Shown here piece by piece: positions 16,986 through 25,580 of a DNA stretch of 64,000 nt. The notes under the pieces were generated by a model. It was not told the origin of the DNA, ran no database searches, and saw only the letters and a program-made list of their open reading frames with translations. The DNA comes from SZUA-444 sp965226565 (lineage in GTDB: Bacteria; Bacillota; Clostridia; Oscillospirales; Ruminococcaceae), in assembly GCA_965226565.1 (NCBI GenBank), contig CBDDDI010000005.1:248001-312000 (forward strand), in the 5' to 3' direction. Every line of letters begins with the position of its first letter. The stretch's first letter is position 1. The position numbers were made by a program, and so were the translations under genes.

Positions 16986-19355
16986 TTATATTGCTATAAG
17001 TTTTTTAACCTTGTATTGACCATCTAAAACTCTTAATTCAACTTTATCATCTTTTAATATTTCACCTTTTAAAATTAATTCTGAAAGCAAATCTTCAATT
17101 TGATTACTAATAACTCTTCTTAATGGCCTAGCACCACTAGATTTACTATAAGCATCTTCAGAAATTTTTTCAATAACTTCATCAGAAAAAGTTATTGATA
17201 TATTCATATCATTAACTCTTTTTTCAAGTTCACTAAGCATTTTTCTCGCAATATCTTTAACATTTTCTTTTGACAAACTATTAAAAATAATTATTTCATC
17301 TATTCTATTTAAAAATTCAGGTTTAAAATGATTTTTCAGCTCACTATTTATCTCACTTTTTATATGCTGATCATTATTTTCTTCAAAAGTAAATCCCATA
17401 CTTTTTTGATCAGTTATTTTTTTAGCTCCAAGATTAGAAGTCATAATTATTATAGTATTTTTAAAATTAATTCTTCTTCCTTGAGAATCAGTAACCATAC
17501 CATCTTCTAAAATTTGCAAGAAAATATTATTAATATCCGGATGTGCTTTTTCTATTTCATCAAACAAAACTAATGAATATGGATTTTTTCTAATTTTCTC
17601 AGTTAACTGACCACTTTCTTCATATCCAACATATCCTGGAGGTGAACCTATTAATTTTGAAACACTGTGTTTCTCCATATATTCAGACATATCAAGCCTT
17701 ACAATATTATTTTCATTACAAAATAAACATCTAGCAATAGCTTTACAAAGCTCAGTTTTACCTACTCCAGTAGGTCCTAAAAATATAAATGAACCAATTG
17801 GTCTTGCTGGATCTTTCAAACCAACTCTGCTTCTTCTTATAGAGCTTGAAATACTTTTTATAGCATCATTTTGACCAATTACTTGTTTAGAAAGCTCTTT
17901 TTCTAAATTCAAACATTTTTTTGATTCTTCCAAAGTAAGACTAGCAAGAGGTATTCCTGTCCATAAAGATATAACCTCAGCTATATCATTAGGTGTTATT
18001 TTATCTGTAATCAAATCTTTTCTGTTATCTAAAATTTCTTGTTCAATCAAATACTGTTCTCTTGAAATTTTTCCTGTTAAATAATCATTATAAAGCATTA
18101 TATCATCATTAATATCATCAGATTTCAAACCAATTTTAAGTCTAACTTTTGAACAAGCTTCATCAATAACATCTATAGCTTTATCTGGTAAAAATCTATC
18201 ATTTAAATATCTTTGAGACATATTTACTGCAGCCAAAATCGCATCTGAAGGTATTAATAAACTATGATGCTCTTCATATTTAGGAGCAATACCTTTTAAA
18301 ATTTTTATTGTATCTTCTTCACTTGGCTCATCAATTTTAACAGGTTGAAAACGTCTTTCCAAAGCACTATCTTTTTCAATATTCTTTTTATATTCATCAA
18401 AGGTTGTAGCACCTATTATTTGAAGCTCGCCTCTTGCAAGTTGAGGTTTTATAATATTTGCAGCATCAATAGCACCTTCAGCAGCTCCAGCTCCAACAAT
18501 TGTATGAACCTCATCAATAAACAATATAATATTAACATTTTCACATACTTCATCAATACAATTCTTTATACGTTCTTCAAAATCTCCACGATATTTTGCT
18601 CCAGCTAATAACATGCTTATATCAAGCATAAAAATTCTTTTTGACAATAAATTTTCTGGAACTTCTCCATTCATAATAAGCTGTGCCAAGCCTTCAACAA
18701 TAGCTGTCTTTCCTACTCCAGCTTCACCAATAAGACATGGATTATTTTTAGTTCTTCTTGATAATATTTGAATAATTCTTTGAATTTCCTTATCTCTAGC
18801 AATTAAAGGATCAAAATTCAAACATCTTGATTTTGTTGTAAGCTCTTTTCCAAACTTATCTAGATTAGGCAATTTAACATTTTTGTGATTTGATGTAAGT
18901 GTGTTAATAGATATAGCTTGCAAACAAGCACATTCATTATAAATTTTTGTTACACTAACTTCAAGCTCTCTTAAGATACTAAGACAACATGATGATGTCT
19001 CCTTCATTAAAGCCATTAAAATATGTTCGCTTCCAATAAATTCACATCCAAAACTATCTGAAATTTCACTTGAATTAGATAAGACTTTTTCTGCAGTTGG
19101 TGTAAGTGCATCAATTGTTAAATTACAAGGATTGCCTTTTCCTATAAGCTCTAACATTTTCACATACACATCATTTTCAAAAACACCATTTTTATTAAGT
19201 ATAGTATACGCAGTTGATGTTCCTTCATTTAATAATCCTAATAATAAATGCTCACTTCCAACATAAGTATGGCCCATTTCTCCAGCCAAATTAAAAGCTG
19301 AATTTAATGCTACTCTTGCCTTTGTTGTTAACTTATCAGTATTAAAATCTTTCAT
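16986..19355 (-). CDS. clpC: ATP-dependent Clp protease ATP-binding subunit ClpC
   Basis: This 789-residue AAA+ unfoldase pairs with ClpP. Two Clp_N repeats span residues 1-145. AAA-1 has Walker A GEAGVGKTA and sensor region ERRFQPV. A short middle domain has SREQYLIEQEILDNR. AAA-2 has Walker A GPTGVGKTE and DEIEKAHPD, then the ClpB D2-small domain with SGARPLRR. The length and short M-domain fit ClpC (about 810 residues), not ClpB (long M-domain) or ClpE (N-terminal zinc finger). The usual ctsR-mcsA-mcsB partners are absent here, so the gene stands alone. No complete CtsR heptad pair or CIRCE element is visible upstream; CGTCAAA occurs once about 80 bp before the start, which is only a half-site. 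Confidence 0.9.
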   Translation of the reverse strand: MKDFNTDKLTTKARVALNSAFNLAGEMGHTYVGSEHLLLGLLNEGTSTAYTILNKNGVFENDVYVKMLELIGKGNPCNLTIDALTPTAEKVLSNSSEISDSFGCEFIGSEHILMALMKETSSCCLSILRELEVSVTKIYNECACLQAISINTLTSNHKNVKLPNLDKFGKELTTKSRCLNFDPLIARDKEIQRIIQILSRRTKNNPCLIGEAGVGKTAIVEGLAQLIMNGEVPENLLSKRIFMLDISMLLAGAKYRGDFEERIKNCIDEVCENVNIILFIDEVHTIVGAGAAEGAIDAANIIKPQLARGELQIIGATTFDEYKKNIEKDSALERRFQPVKIDEPSEEDTIKILKGIAPKYEEHHSLLIPSDAILAAVNMSQRYLNDRFLPDKAIDVIDEACSKVRLKIGLKSDDINDDIMLYNDYLTGKISREQYLIEQEILDNRKDLITDKITPNDIAEVISLWTGIPLASLTLEESKKCLNLEKELSKQVIGQNDAIKSISSSIRRSRVGLKDPARPIGSFIFLGPTGVGKTELCKAIARCLFCNENNIVRLDMSEYMEKHSVSKLIGSPPGYVGYEESGQLTEKIRKNPYSLVLFDEIEKAHPDINNIFLQILEDGMVTDSQGRRINFKNTIIIMTSNLGAKKITDQKSMGFTFEENNDQHIKSEINSELKNHFKPEFLNRIDEIIIFNSLSKENVKDIARKMLSELEKRVNDMNISITFSDEVIEKISEDAYSKSSGARPLRRVISNQIEDLLSELILKGEILKDDKVELRVLDGQYKVKKLIAI

Positions 19356-19626
19356 AACAAAACCTTTCAGACTTATTTTTTGCTATACTTAAAAATACGT
19401 CGTTATTATTATAATATGCCTAGACAATTTTAATTTTGACGAATTTTTAAAATATAATCATTTTTACCAAAATATTCTAAAATAAAAATTTATAAGTATG
19501 ACAACTTCAAAAATGTAACACATTTTCACTTTCTCCATAAACTGTAATATAAAACAAAACTAAGAAATGTAATAATATTTCTAAAAGTTGAGTTTTAAAC
19601 TACATTATTATAAAGGAGTGCTTTGA

Positions 19627-19728
19627 GTGAACGGTTGTGGATGCTGTTGGTGGATCATCATAGTAATATTGGTTATCTGTTGTTGCACAGGCTGGTGCGG
19701 CGGCGGCTGTGGCGGCGGTTGTTGTTAA
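19627..19728 (+). CDS. 33-residue Cys/Gly-rich single-span micro-protein
   Basis: A GTG start eight bases after AAAGGAG opens a 33-codon frame. The product has three parts: a Cys cluster NGCGCCWW, a hydrophobic helix IIIVILVI, and a tail CCCTGW-CGGGC-GGGCC, with 10 Cys and 9 Gly in total. The tail codons are strikingly GC-rich (GGC, TGC) against an AT-rich genome. A strong terminator ends the transcript 38 bp later, so this is a self-contained gene lying between two minus-strand genes. I do not recognise a family. It resembles in style the very short Gly-rich sporulation peptides of the YjcZ type, but those lack Cys. Metal binding, a disulfide- or lipid-linked coat component, or a modified peptide are all possible. 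Confidence 0.6.
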   Translation: MNGCGCCWWIIIVILVICCCTGWCGGGCGGGCC

Positions 19729-19757
19729 TTAAATAACCGGTGCGTTTCATCGTAACA

Positions 19758-19790
19758 AAAAACTCCTTCGATATATTCGAAGGAGTTTTT
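19758..19790. terminator. Bidirectional terminator after the micro-protein gene
   Basis: A 14-bp perfect stem (19758-19771 with 19777-19790, core ACTCCTTCGA) carries A5/T5 ends, making it functional both for the micro-protein and for the convergent ABC permease gene. Confidence 0.9.
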
Positions 19791-19816
19791 AAAATCTAAA
19801 TTAATACTTAATTTAT

Positions 19817-21001
19817 TTATTCATATCTTAGTGCATCAACAGGTTTCAATTTTGATGCTCTATACGCAGGATAAACACCAAAAATTAATCCTATTCCCAT
19901 TGATATTAATAATATTTGCAATACAAATGCTAAGTTTATAGTAAAATTAAAACTAAAAATTATACATCCAGCAGCAGCAATACTAATTCCTGCAACTGTA
20001 CCTAAAACTCCACCAAACAATGTAATTAAAATGGATTCTATTATAAACTCTTTCATTATATCCATGTTTCTTGCTCCTATTGATTTTTTAATTCCTATTT
20101 CTCTTGTTCTTTCATTTACAGATACAAGCATTACAGTCATTATTGAAAGTCCAGAAACAATTAACGATATACCTGCTATTACAGACAAAACAATAGTTAT
20201 TATATCAACAATTTGATTAAGCTGATTTTTTTGTTTTAATAAATTCTCAACTCTTAATTCCACTTCACTAAGTCTTTGAGCATTAATAGCTCTTGTTAAA
20301 TCATCAGAAATCCCTTCACTATTTTGAACAGAATTAACTTTCACTGCAATCTGATCAAAAAAAGCTTGATTAGAAAGCTCCGACATCGTAGTATGAGGTA
20401 TATACACAAACTCTGGAATTATTTCTCCAAGCATATTTTGAAGAACATTAACTCCATTTTGCACTATTCCAACAACTTCAAAATCATGAAATGAATTTCC
20501 TACTTTCACTGAAATAGTTTTACCAATAATATTTGACCTCTTATATCTTTTACGTGCTATTTCTTCATCAATTAAGCAAACTCTTGAAGATGATGCAACA
20601 TCACCTCTGTTTATTAATCTACCATATATAGGATGTAGTTCAATTACATTATCCGCATCTTCATTCACGCCCCATAACATACACTCTGATTTTTGCTGCA
20701 AAATTTCTGTACAAGACATTTTATGCATCAATGGCATTGCATTTGAAACAGTTGAAATTTGTTTTACAGAATCAATATCATTTTGAGAAAGCCCATGTGA
20801 ATTACTTTTTTGACCACTAATGACAACACTATCCATTCCCATTTTAACTAGCTCATCATCAATTGTTGACTGTCCAATTTGTCCAATAGAAGATATTATA
20901 ACAACTGACGAGACACCTATAAATATACCACTAATTGTAAGAACTGAACGAAGTCTATTTCTAAAAATAGCTCTCATTCCGTTTTTTATACAGTCAAACA
21001 T
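19817..21001 (-). CDS. MacB/FtsX-type ABC transporter permease
   Basis: This is a roughly 394-residue protein. N-terminal RNRLRSVLTISGIFIGVSSVVIISSIG covers TM1 and is the MacB permease signature, followed by a large extracellular MacB_PCD domain (about 50-265). Three C-terminal TM segments follow, with the conserved NERTREIGIKKSIGARNMDI coupling loop between TM2 and TM3 and PVDALRYE at the C-terminus. I chose the ATG at 21001, with AAGGAG inside the end of the upstream fusion-protein gene, rather than the upstream in-frame start. With the preceding MacA-like protein it would form an export pump. No ATPase gene (MacB nucleotide-binding part or LolD-like) is adjacent, so the ATPase must be elsewhere. 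Confidence 0.87.
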   Translation of the reverse strand: MFDCIKNGMRAIFRNRLRSVLTISGIFIGVSSVVIISSIGQIGQSTIDDELVKMGMDSVVISGQKSNSHGLSQNDIDSVKQISTVSNAMPLMHKMSCTEILQQKSECMLWGVNEDADNVIELHPIYGRLINRGDVASSSRVCLIDEEIARKRYKRSNIIGKTISVKVGNSFHDFEVVGIVQNGVNVLQNMLGEIIPEFVYIPHTTMSELSNQAFFDQIAVKVNSVQNSEGISDDLTRAINAQRLSEVELRVENLLKQKNQLNQIVDIITIVLSVIAGISLIVSGLSIMTVMLVSVNERTREIGIKKSIGARNMDIMKEFIIESILITLFGGVLGTVAGISIAAAGCIIFSFNFTINLAFVLQILLISMGIGLIFGVYPAYRASKLKPVDALRYE

Positions 21002-21005
21002 AATT

Positions 21006-21980
21006 TTACTCCTTATCAACTATTCTTACAAGAGCATTGTCTTTTTTTATGTTATCACATGGATAAAGTATAATGTCATCTTTACTAATACCTGATACGA
21101 TTTCTGCTCCATCATATAATTCAACACCAGTTTCTATAACTTTTTTCTTAGCATATCCATCTTTAAATACATATACAAATTGATTTCCATCATTATCTTG
21201 ACCTATTGCTTCAAATGGTGCTAGAAGCAATTCTCTTGATGGTTTTGTAATAATTTTTGCATTTGCAGAATATCCAGGTTTAATAGTTTTATCAGCATTT
21301 TCGATACTTATTTCTATTCCAACAACAGTTTGTTTATTTGTTCCAACATACTCTTTAGTAGCAGATGAATTAATAGATTTTATATGTCCAAAGTAAACAT
21401 TATCACCTTGCCATGGTCCAGAAATCTCCACAAGCTGATCTAATTTAATTTCTGAAATTTTATTTTGATTTACATTAGCAGAAACATATAAATCACCTGC
21501 ACTTGACATAGTAGCAATTATTCCATCTTTATCAACATATTCTCCATCACCAATATTAACACCTTCAACAACTCCATCAATATTTGACACAACTTTTTCA
21601 GGTATAGTCTTTAACATTTTTGAATACGAAGCTGTCATATCAGTTAAACTTACTCCAGCTACTTCTGGATATGGTGCTGATTTTGTTAAAGCTTCCGCAG
21701 TAAGTCTTTTATCAACTTTAGCTACCATTTGTCCTTTTTTCACAGTTTGTCCTTTTTTAACAAGAACTTCAGAAATAATAACAGGATATTCGCTTTTTAT
21801 ATATTTTTTGTTTTTCTGACTTATCTCACCTGTCGCACTTACATAGTAAGAATAATTAATCATTTTAGCCTTCGTAACATGTGCTTTTTGAACTCTATTT
21901 AAAAATAATTTAGGAGTTAAATATCCACCTAAAACAAACACAGATACGATTCCTATTAAAATAAAACTTTGTTTTTTCAA
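21006..21980 (-). CDS. MacA/HlyD-like membrane-fusion (periplasmic-adaptor type) protein
   Basis: This is a roughly 324-residue membrane-anchored adaptor. One N-terminal TM (about 5-22) precedes a biotinyl-lipoyl-like half-motif PVIISEVLVKKGQTVKKGQMVAKVD. A second lipoyl half (NIDGVVEGVNIGDGEYVDKDGIIATM), beta-barrel and MP-proximal strands follow. In Gram-positives such proteins partner MacB-type ABC permeases, often for peptide export or resistance. The TTG at 21980 has AAGGAG nine bases upstream and is preferred to the GTG 17 codons earlier, whose extension is Cys-rich and lies in the promoter region. The permease start follows the stop by 4 bp, so the two are coupled. Confidence 0.82.
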   Translation of the reverse strand: MKKQSFILIGIVSVFVLGGYLTPKLFLNRVQKAHVTKAKMINYSYYVSATGEISQKNKKYIKSEYPVIISEVLVKKGQTVKKGQMVAKVDKRLTAEALTKSAPYPEVAGVSLTDMTASYSKMLKTIPEKVVSNIDGVVEGVNIGDGEYVDKDGIIATMSSAGDLYVSANVNQNKISEIKLDQLVEISGPWQGDNVYFGHIKSINSSATKEYVGTNKQTVVGIEISIENADKTIKPGYSANAKIITKPSRELLLAPFEAIGQDNDGNQFVYVFKDGYAKKKVIETGVELYDGAEIVSGISKDDIILYPCDNIKKDNALVRIVDKE

Positions 21981-22014
21981 AACGAAACACTCCTTATAAC
22001 AAATACATTTATAG

Positions 22015-22032
22015 TGTGTCAATTGTGACACA
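22015..22032. promoter_or_regulatory. Palindromic operator-like site before the MacA-like gene
   Basis: A perfect inverted repeat TGTGTCA-ATTG-TGACACA. On the minus strand it overlaps a TTGACA -35 (22017-22022), which is followed at 17 bp by TTATAA. The palindrome is a plausible binding site for a local repressor of the export pump. Confidence 0.5.
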
Positions 22033-22084
22033 AAATTATTCTATAAATTATCATTTATATAGAGTGTTTTTAAAAAAATATTAT

Positions 22085-23455
22085 TTAAATTAATTTTATC
22101 GCATCTTTAATGTTTTCAATACCTATTATTTCTATTTTATATTTTGATTTATCTATTGATTTTAAAGCTTGAACAGGTATAATACATTTTTCAAATCCAA
22201 GTCTTTGAGCTTCTAACAATCTTTGATTAACATGAGAAATATTTCTAATTTCTCCACCAAGTCCAATTTCTCCAAAAGCAATTAACTTTTCATTTATAAT
22301 TTTATCAGTTAAACCTGAATAAAGAGAAAGTGCAATTGACAAATCAGCAGCAGGTTCATCAAGTTTAATTCCACCAACTATATTTATATAAACATCCAAA
22401 TTAGAAAAAATAAGACCTAATCTTTTTTCCAAAACAGCAATAATAATTGCCATTCTATTATAATCAAATCCAGTACAAGTTCTTCTTGGAGCTGTAAATC
22501 CACTTTTTGTAACAAGCGCTTGAACTTCAGCAAGAATAGGACGTGTACCTTCCATTATACATGCAACACAGCTTCCAGAAACATCTTTTGGACGACCTGA
22601 TAATAACATTAACGAAGGATTTTCAACTTCATGTAATCCACTATCTCGCATTTCAAAAACACCAATTTCATTAGTAGAACCAAAACGATTCTTAACTGCT
22701 CTTAATATTCTATAGCTCAAATTACGTTGACCTTCAAAATACAAAACAGCATCAACAATGTGTTCCATAACTTTAGGACCAGCTATTGCACCGTCTTTAT
22801 TAACATGACCAACAATAAAAAATGGTATTTCAGTTGTTTTTGAAGTATGCATAAACAAATTTGTACATTCACGAACTTGTGTCACACTTCCTGGACTTGA
22901 AGATATTTCAGAAATTGACATTGTTTGTATTGAATCAATAATAACAATATCAGGTTTAGTTTCTACAACTGTTGAAGAAATGCCTTGAGCATCTGTTTGA
23001 GTAAGTATGTACAGATTTTCTGTTTTTACTCCAAGTCTATTTGCTCTAATTTTAATTTGTCTTGCTGATTCTTCTCCTGATACATATAAAACCTTATATT
23101 TTTTACCAAAGAAATCACATATTTGCAATAAAAGAGTTGATTTTCCTATACCAGGTTCTCCACCTAAAAGTACAAGGCTTCCTTTTACTAAACCTCCGCC
23201 AAGAACTCTATCAAGTTCATTTACACCAGTAGAATATCTGCAATCATCAACACTAGTATCAATATCAAACAAAGATGATATATCACTTTTATAATTAACT
23301 TCATTTTTAGATAAAACAGATTTTATTGAAGTTGAAACTTGTTTTTCTTCTTCAAAACTATTCCAAGCTCCACAAGATTGACATTTTCCATTCCATTTAG
23401 CGCTTTCAAATCCACATTGATTACACACATAAACTGTTTTTGACTTTCCTGCCAT
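22085..23455 (-). CDS. radA: DNA repair protein RadA (Sms)
   Basis: This is a roughly 456-residue protein. N-terminal zinc finger Cys11/Cys14/Cys25/Cys28 (VCNQCGFESAKWNGKCQSCGAW), RecA-like ATPase with Walker A GGEPGIGKST and Walker B block PDIVIIDSIQT, the diagnostic RadA motif KNRFGSTNEIG, and a C-terminal Lon-protease-like domain (VGGIKLDEPAADL). RadA is a hexameric branch-migration helicase in recombinational repair. I chose the ATG at 23455, because the upstream GTG of the same frame lies within the AAAGGTGG ribosome binding site. That site itself contains the cwlD stop codon, so cwlD and radA are co-transcribed. Confidence 0.96.
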   Translation of the reverse strand: MAGKSKTVYVCNQCGFESAKWNGKCQSCGAWNSFEEEKQVSTSIKSVLSKNEVNYKSDISSLFDIDTSVDDCRYSTGVNELDRVLGGGLVKGSLVLLGGEPGIGKSTLLLQICDFFGKKYKVLYVSGEESARQIKIRANRLGVKTENLYILTQTDAQGISSTVVETKPDIVIIDSIQTMSISEISSSPGSVTQVRECTNLFMHTSKTTEIPFFIVGHVNKDGAIAGPKVMEHIVDAVLYFEGQRNLSYRILRAVKNRFGSTNEIGVFEMRDSGLHEVENPSLMLLSGRPKDVSGSCVACIMEGTRPILAEVQALVTKSGFTAPRRTCTGFDYNRMAIIIAVLEKRLGLIFSNLDVYINIVGGIKLDEPAADLSIALSLYSGLTDKIINEKLIAFGEIGLGGEIRNISHVNQRLLEAQRLGFEKCIIPVQALKSIDKSKYKIEIIGIENIKDAIKLI

Positions 23456-23466
23456 TATTACCACCT

Positions 23467-24183
23467 TTACATATTTTCACTTATAAATTTATTTAATCCT
23501 GTAAAAATTGTGAATGCAACTTTACTTTGATATTCATCTGATTCAAGCAATGCAGCTTCTGTAGGATTTGATAAAAAACCACATTCAACTATTAATGATG
23601 GACACTTAGCAAAATTAATTAGAAACAATTCTTCACCAACAAGCTTAGTCTCTCTTTTATTCTTAGGCTGAATATATTCAACAAATTGTTTTTGCATTGT
23701 TGTTGCAAGTTTTTCACTCATATCATTTGTTGCAGTATAAAACATTTGAGCTCCATTATATTGTGACTGAGTAAACTGATTCTGATGAATTGACAAAGCC
23801 ACTGCGTTGCTATATTTATTAAAAATAGCAAGCCTATTATCCATATCTGAACGTTTTTGTTTACCAGCACCTTTTACACCTTTATCATGTATTGAAATAT
23901 CTTTATCTCTTGTTAAAACCACATTATATCCAAAACTATTAAGCATATCTCTTAACTTTAAAACAATACTTAAATTAATATCTTTTTCAAGAGCACCACT
24001 TACACTAACTGCGCCACCATCTAAACCACCATGACCAGCGTCAAGAACAACAACAAAATTATCAGATATTTTAGGAGTGTCTACAGGAACATATACCTCA
24101 ATTCCATGTAATGCATAATAAACCACAAAATAACCTATTACCAATGTTAATAAAAATGCAACTCGATTTTTTTTAAATTTCAT
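23467..24183 (-). CDS. cwlD: N-acetylmuramoyl-L-alanine amidase CwlD (spore cortex)
   Basis: This is a roughly 238-residue protein, the same size as B. subtilis CwlD (237). It has an N-terminal signal-anchor (RVAFLLTLVIGYFVVYY) and then an Amidase_3 zinc domain. Zinc ligands are His in DAGHGGLDGGA, Glu in EKDINL and His in LSIHQN; the catalytic Glu is in IVECGFLSNP. In spore formers CwlD removes stem peptides so that muramic-delta-lactam can form in the cortex. The ATG at 24183 has AAGGAG upstream, and the long extension of the frame beyond it is not supported. Pairing with radA downstream and the presence of sigG in the window support the CwlD call over a vegetative amidase. Confidence 0.85.
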   Translation of the reverse strand: MKFKKNRVAFLLTLVIGYFVVYYALHGIEVYVPVDTPKISDNFVVVLDAGHGGLDGGAVSVSGALEKDINLSIVLKLRDMLNSFGYNVVLTRDKDISIHDKGVKGAGKQKRSDMDNRLAIFNKYSNAVALSIHQNQFTQSQYNGAQMFYTATNDMSEKLATTMQKQFVEYIQPKNKRETKLVGEELFLINFAKCPSLIVECGFLSNPTEAALLESDEYQSKVAFTIFTGLNKFISENM

Positions 24184-24315
24184 AGCTATACTCCTTATTT
24201 TATCATAATTGATTACGAAAATAAACATACATTTCATTTTCAGACAATCACTAACAATAAATTTTATGTGAGCATAGTACATGTTATGACAAGAATTATT
24301 AATATCAAGATAAAT

Positions 24316-24888
24316 CTACATCAAAAGTATTCCAATTACTGCTGATATTCCAATAAAAATAATTGGATGAAGATTTTTTGTAAATTTTATATATCTCGTG
24401 AAAATAAATAAAACTACTGCAAAAATTATAGATTTGAAATTAAATAAATCTATAAAATTACCTGTTTGTTTATATAAAGTTTCGTTAAATAATGTCATAA
24501 CTGCTATTCCAATTGCAGCAGAAGCAATCAAGCCTGTTGAAGCAGGCCTTATTCCATAAAAAGCAGATTGCACAATTTCATTATTCTTATATGAATTAAT
24601 TATTTTTCCAACAATTAAAACTATAATAACCGGTGGAGTTACAAGTCCAATTGTTGCAACAATTGATCCTAATACGCCATCAACTGTGTATCCTACATAT
24701 GTTGCCATGTTAACACCAATTGGTCCAGGAGTAGATTCAGAAACTGCTATCATATCTGCTAACTGAGCTCTAGTAAACCAATTTGTTTTTTCAGACATTC
24801 TTTGTAAAAAAGGAATTGTTGCTAAACCTCCACCTACAGAAAATAATCCTATTTTAGAAAACTCCAAAAATAATTTTAACAATATCAT
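24316..24888 (-). CDS. ChrA-type (chromate) transporter, second half-subunit
   Basis: This 190-residue half-length CHR protein has the family motif FSKIGLFSVGGGLATIPFLQ at the N-terminus and ESTPGPIGVNMATYVGY in the middle, with about six TM segments. Short-chain CHR proteins work as pairs encoded by adjacent genes, as here. The start overlaps the stop of the first subunit in an ATGA arrangement. Chromate/sulfate antiport is known for the family, but in gut-type Clostridia the natural substrate is unproven. Confidence 0.87.
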   Translation of the reverse strand: MILLKLFLEFSKIGLFSVGGGLATIPFLQRMSEKTNWFTRAQLADMIAVSESTPGPIGVNMATYVGYTVDGVLGSIVATIGLVTPPVIIVLIVGKIINSYKNNEIVQSAFYGIRPASTGLIASAAIGIAVMTLFNETLYKQTGNFIDLFNFKSIIFAVVLFIFTRYIKFTKNLHPIIFIGISAVIGILLM

Positions 24889-25427
24889 TTTGTCTTAGCC
24901 TCCAATTGTTTTATAATTATTCCAATTATAGCTGCAATAACAACAAATATAATTGGAGAAACACTAATAAAATAAGACATTAATGTTACTGCTATAAATA
25001 TAATAAATGTTTTTTTATCAACTGCACTGCTTTTAAGAAGCCTTAAAACTGCATTTAAAATAAGAACAAACACACATACTCTTATTCCTTTAAAAGCTTT
25101 TTGTATCCATATAACATCAGAAAAATTTGTAATAGCTCCAGCAAGTGTAGTTATTATAATTAAACAAGGAAAGATCAAACCAAGTGTAGATATTATTCCA
25201 CCTAAAGTACCTTTTTGTCTTTGTCCTATAAAAGTTGCTGTATTAACAGCAATAACACCTGGTGTACACTGACCAATTGCAAAATAATCAGTTATTTCTT
25301 CATTTGTAGCCCAATTTTTCTTAACAACTATTTCTCTTTGCAAAATTGGCAGCATAGCATAACCTCCACCAAACATCATCACACCTACTTTTGCAAAAGT
25401 AAAAAATAATCTGAAATAAATTTTCAT
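24885..25427 (-). CDS. ChrA-type (chromate) transporter, first half-subunit
   Basis: This 180-residue protein has FTFAKVGVMMFGGGYAMLPIL near the N-terminus and AIGQCTPGVIAVNTATFIG in the middle, the two CHR signature blocks, with about five to six hydrophobic segments. It overlaps the second half-subunit by 4 bp and would pair with it in the membrane with opposite orientation. AAGGAGC precedes the ATG. Confidence 0.87.
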   Translation of the reverse strand: MKIYFRLFFTFAKVGVMMFGGGYAMLPILQREIVVKKNWATNEEITDYFAIGQCTPGVIAVNTATFIGQRQKGTLGGIISTLGLIFPCLIIITTLAGAITNFSDVIWIQKAFKGIRVCVFVLILNAVLRLLKSSAVDKKTFIIFIAVTLMSYFISVSPIIFVVIAAIIGIIIKQLEAKTK

Positions 25428-25529
25428 TAAAGGCTCCTTCCAATTTTGTGAGTTTTATATTATATATTTTTTAACACTCACACCATAAAATTATACCATT
25501 AATTAAAAAAAATTTCTATATTACAATAT

Positions 25530-25565
25530 AAAAATAAAGTTCTATGCCAAAAGACACAGAACTTT
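25530..25565 (-). terminator. Terminator of the von Willebrand A repeat-protein gene
   Basis: An 11-bp stem (25536-25546 with 25555-25565, one wobble) is followed on the minus strand by a T-rich tract, 15 bp after the stop codon. Confidence 0.8.
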
Positions 25566-25580
25566 ATAAAAAATTAAATA

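Noticed and set aside
18345..18608. 87-codon plus-strand frame
   Set aside because: Antisense shadow of clpC AAA-1 domain; no start signals.
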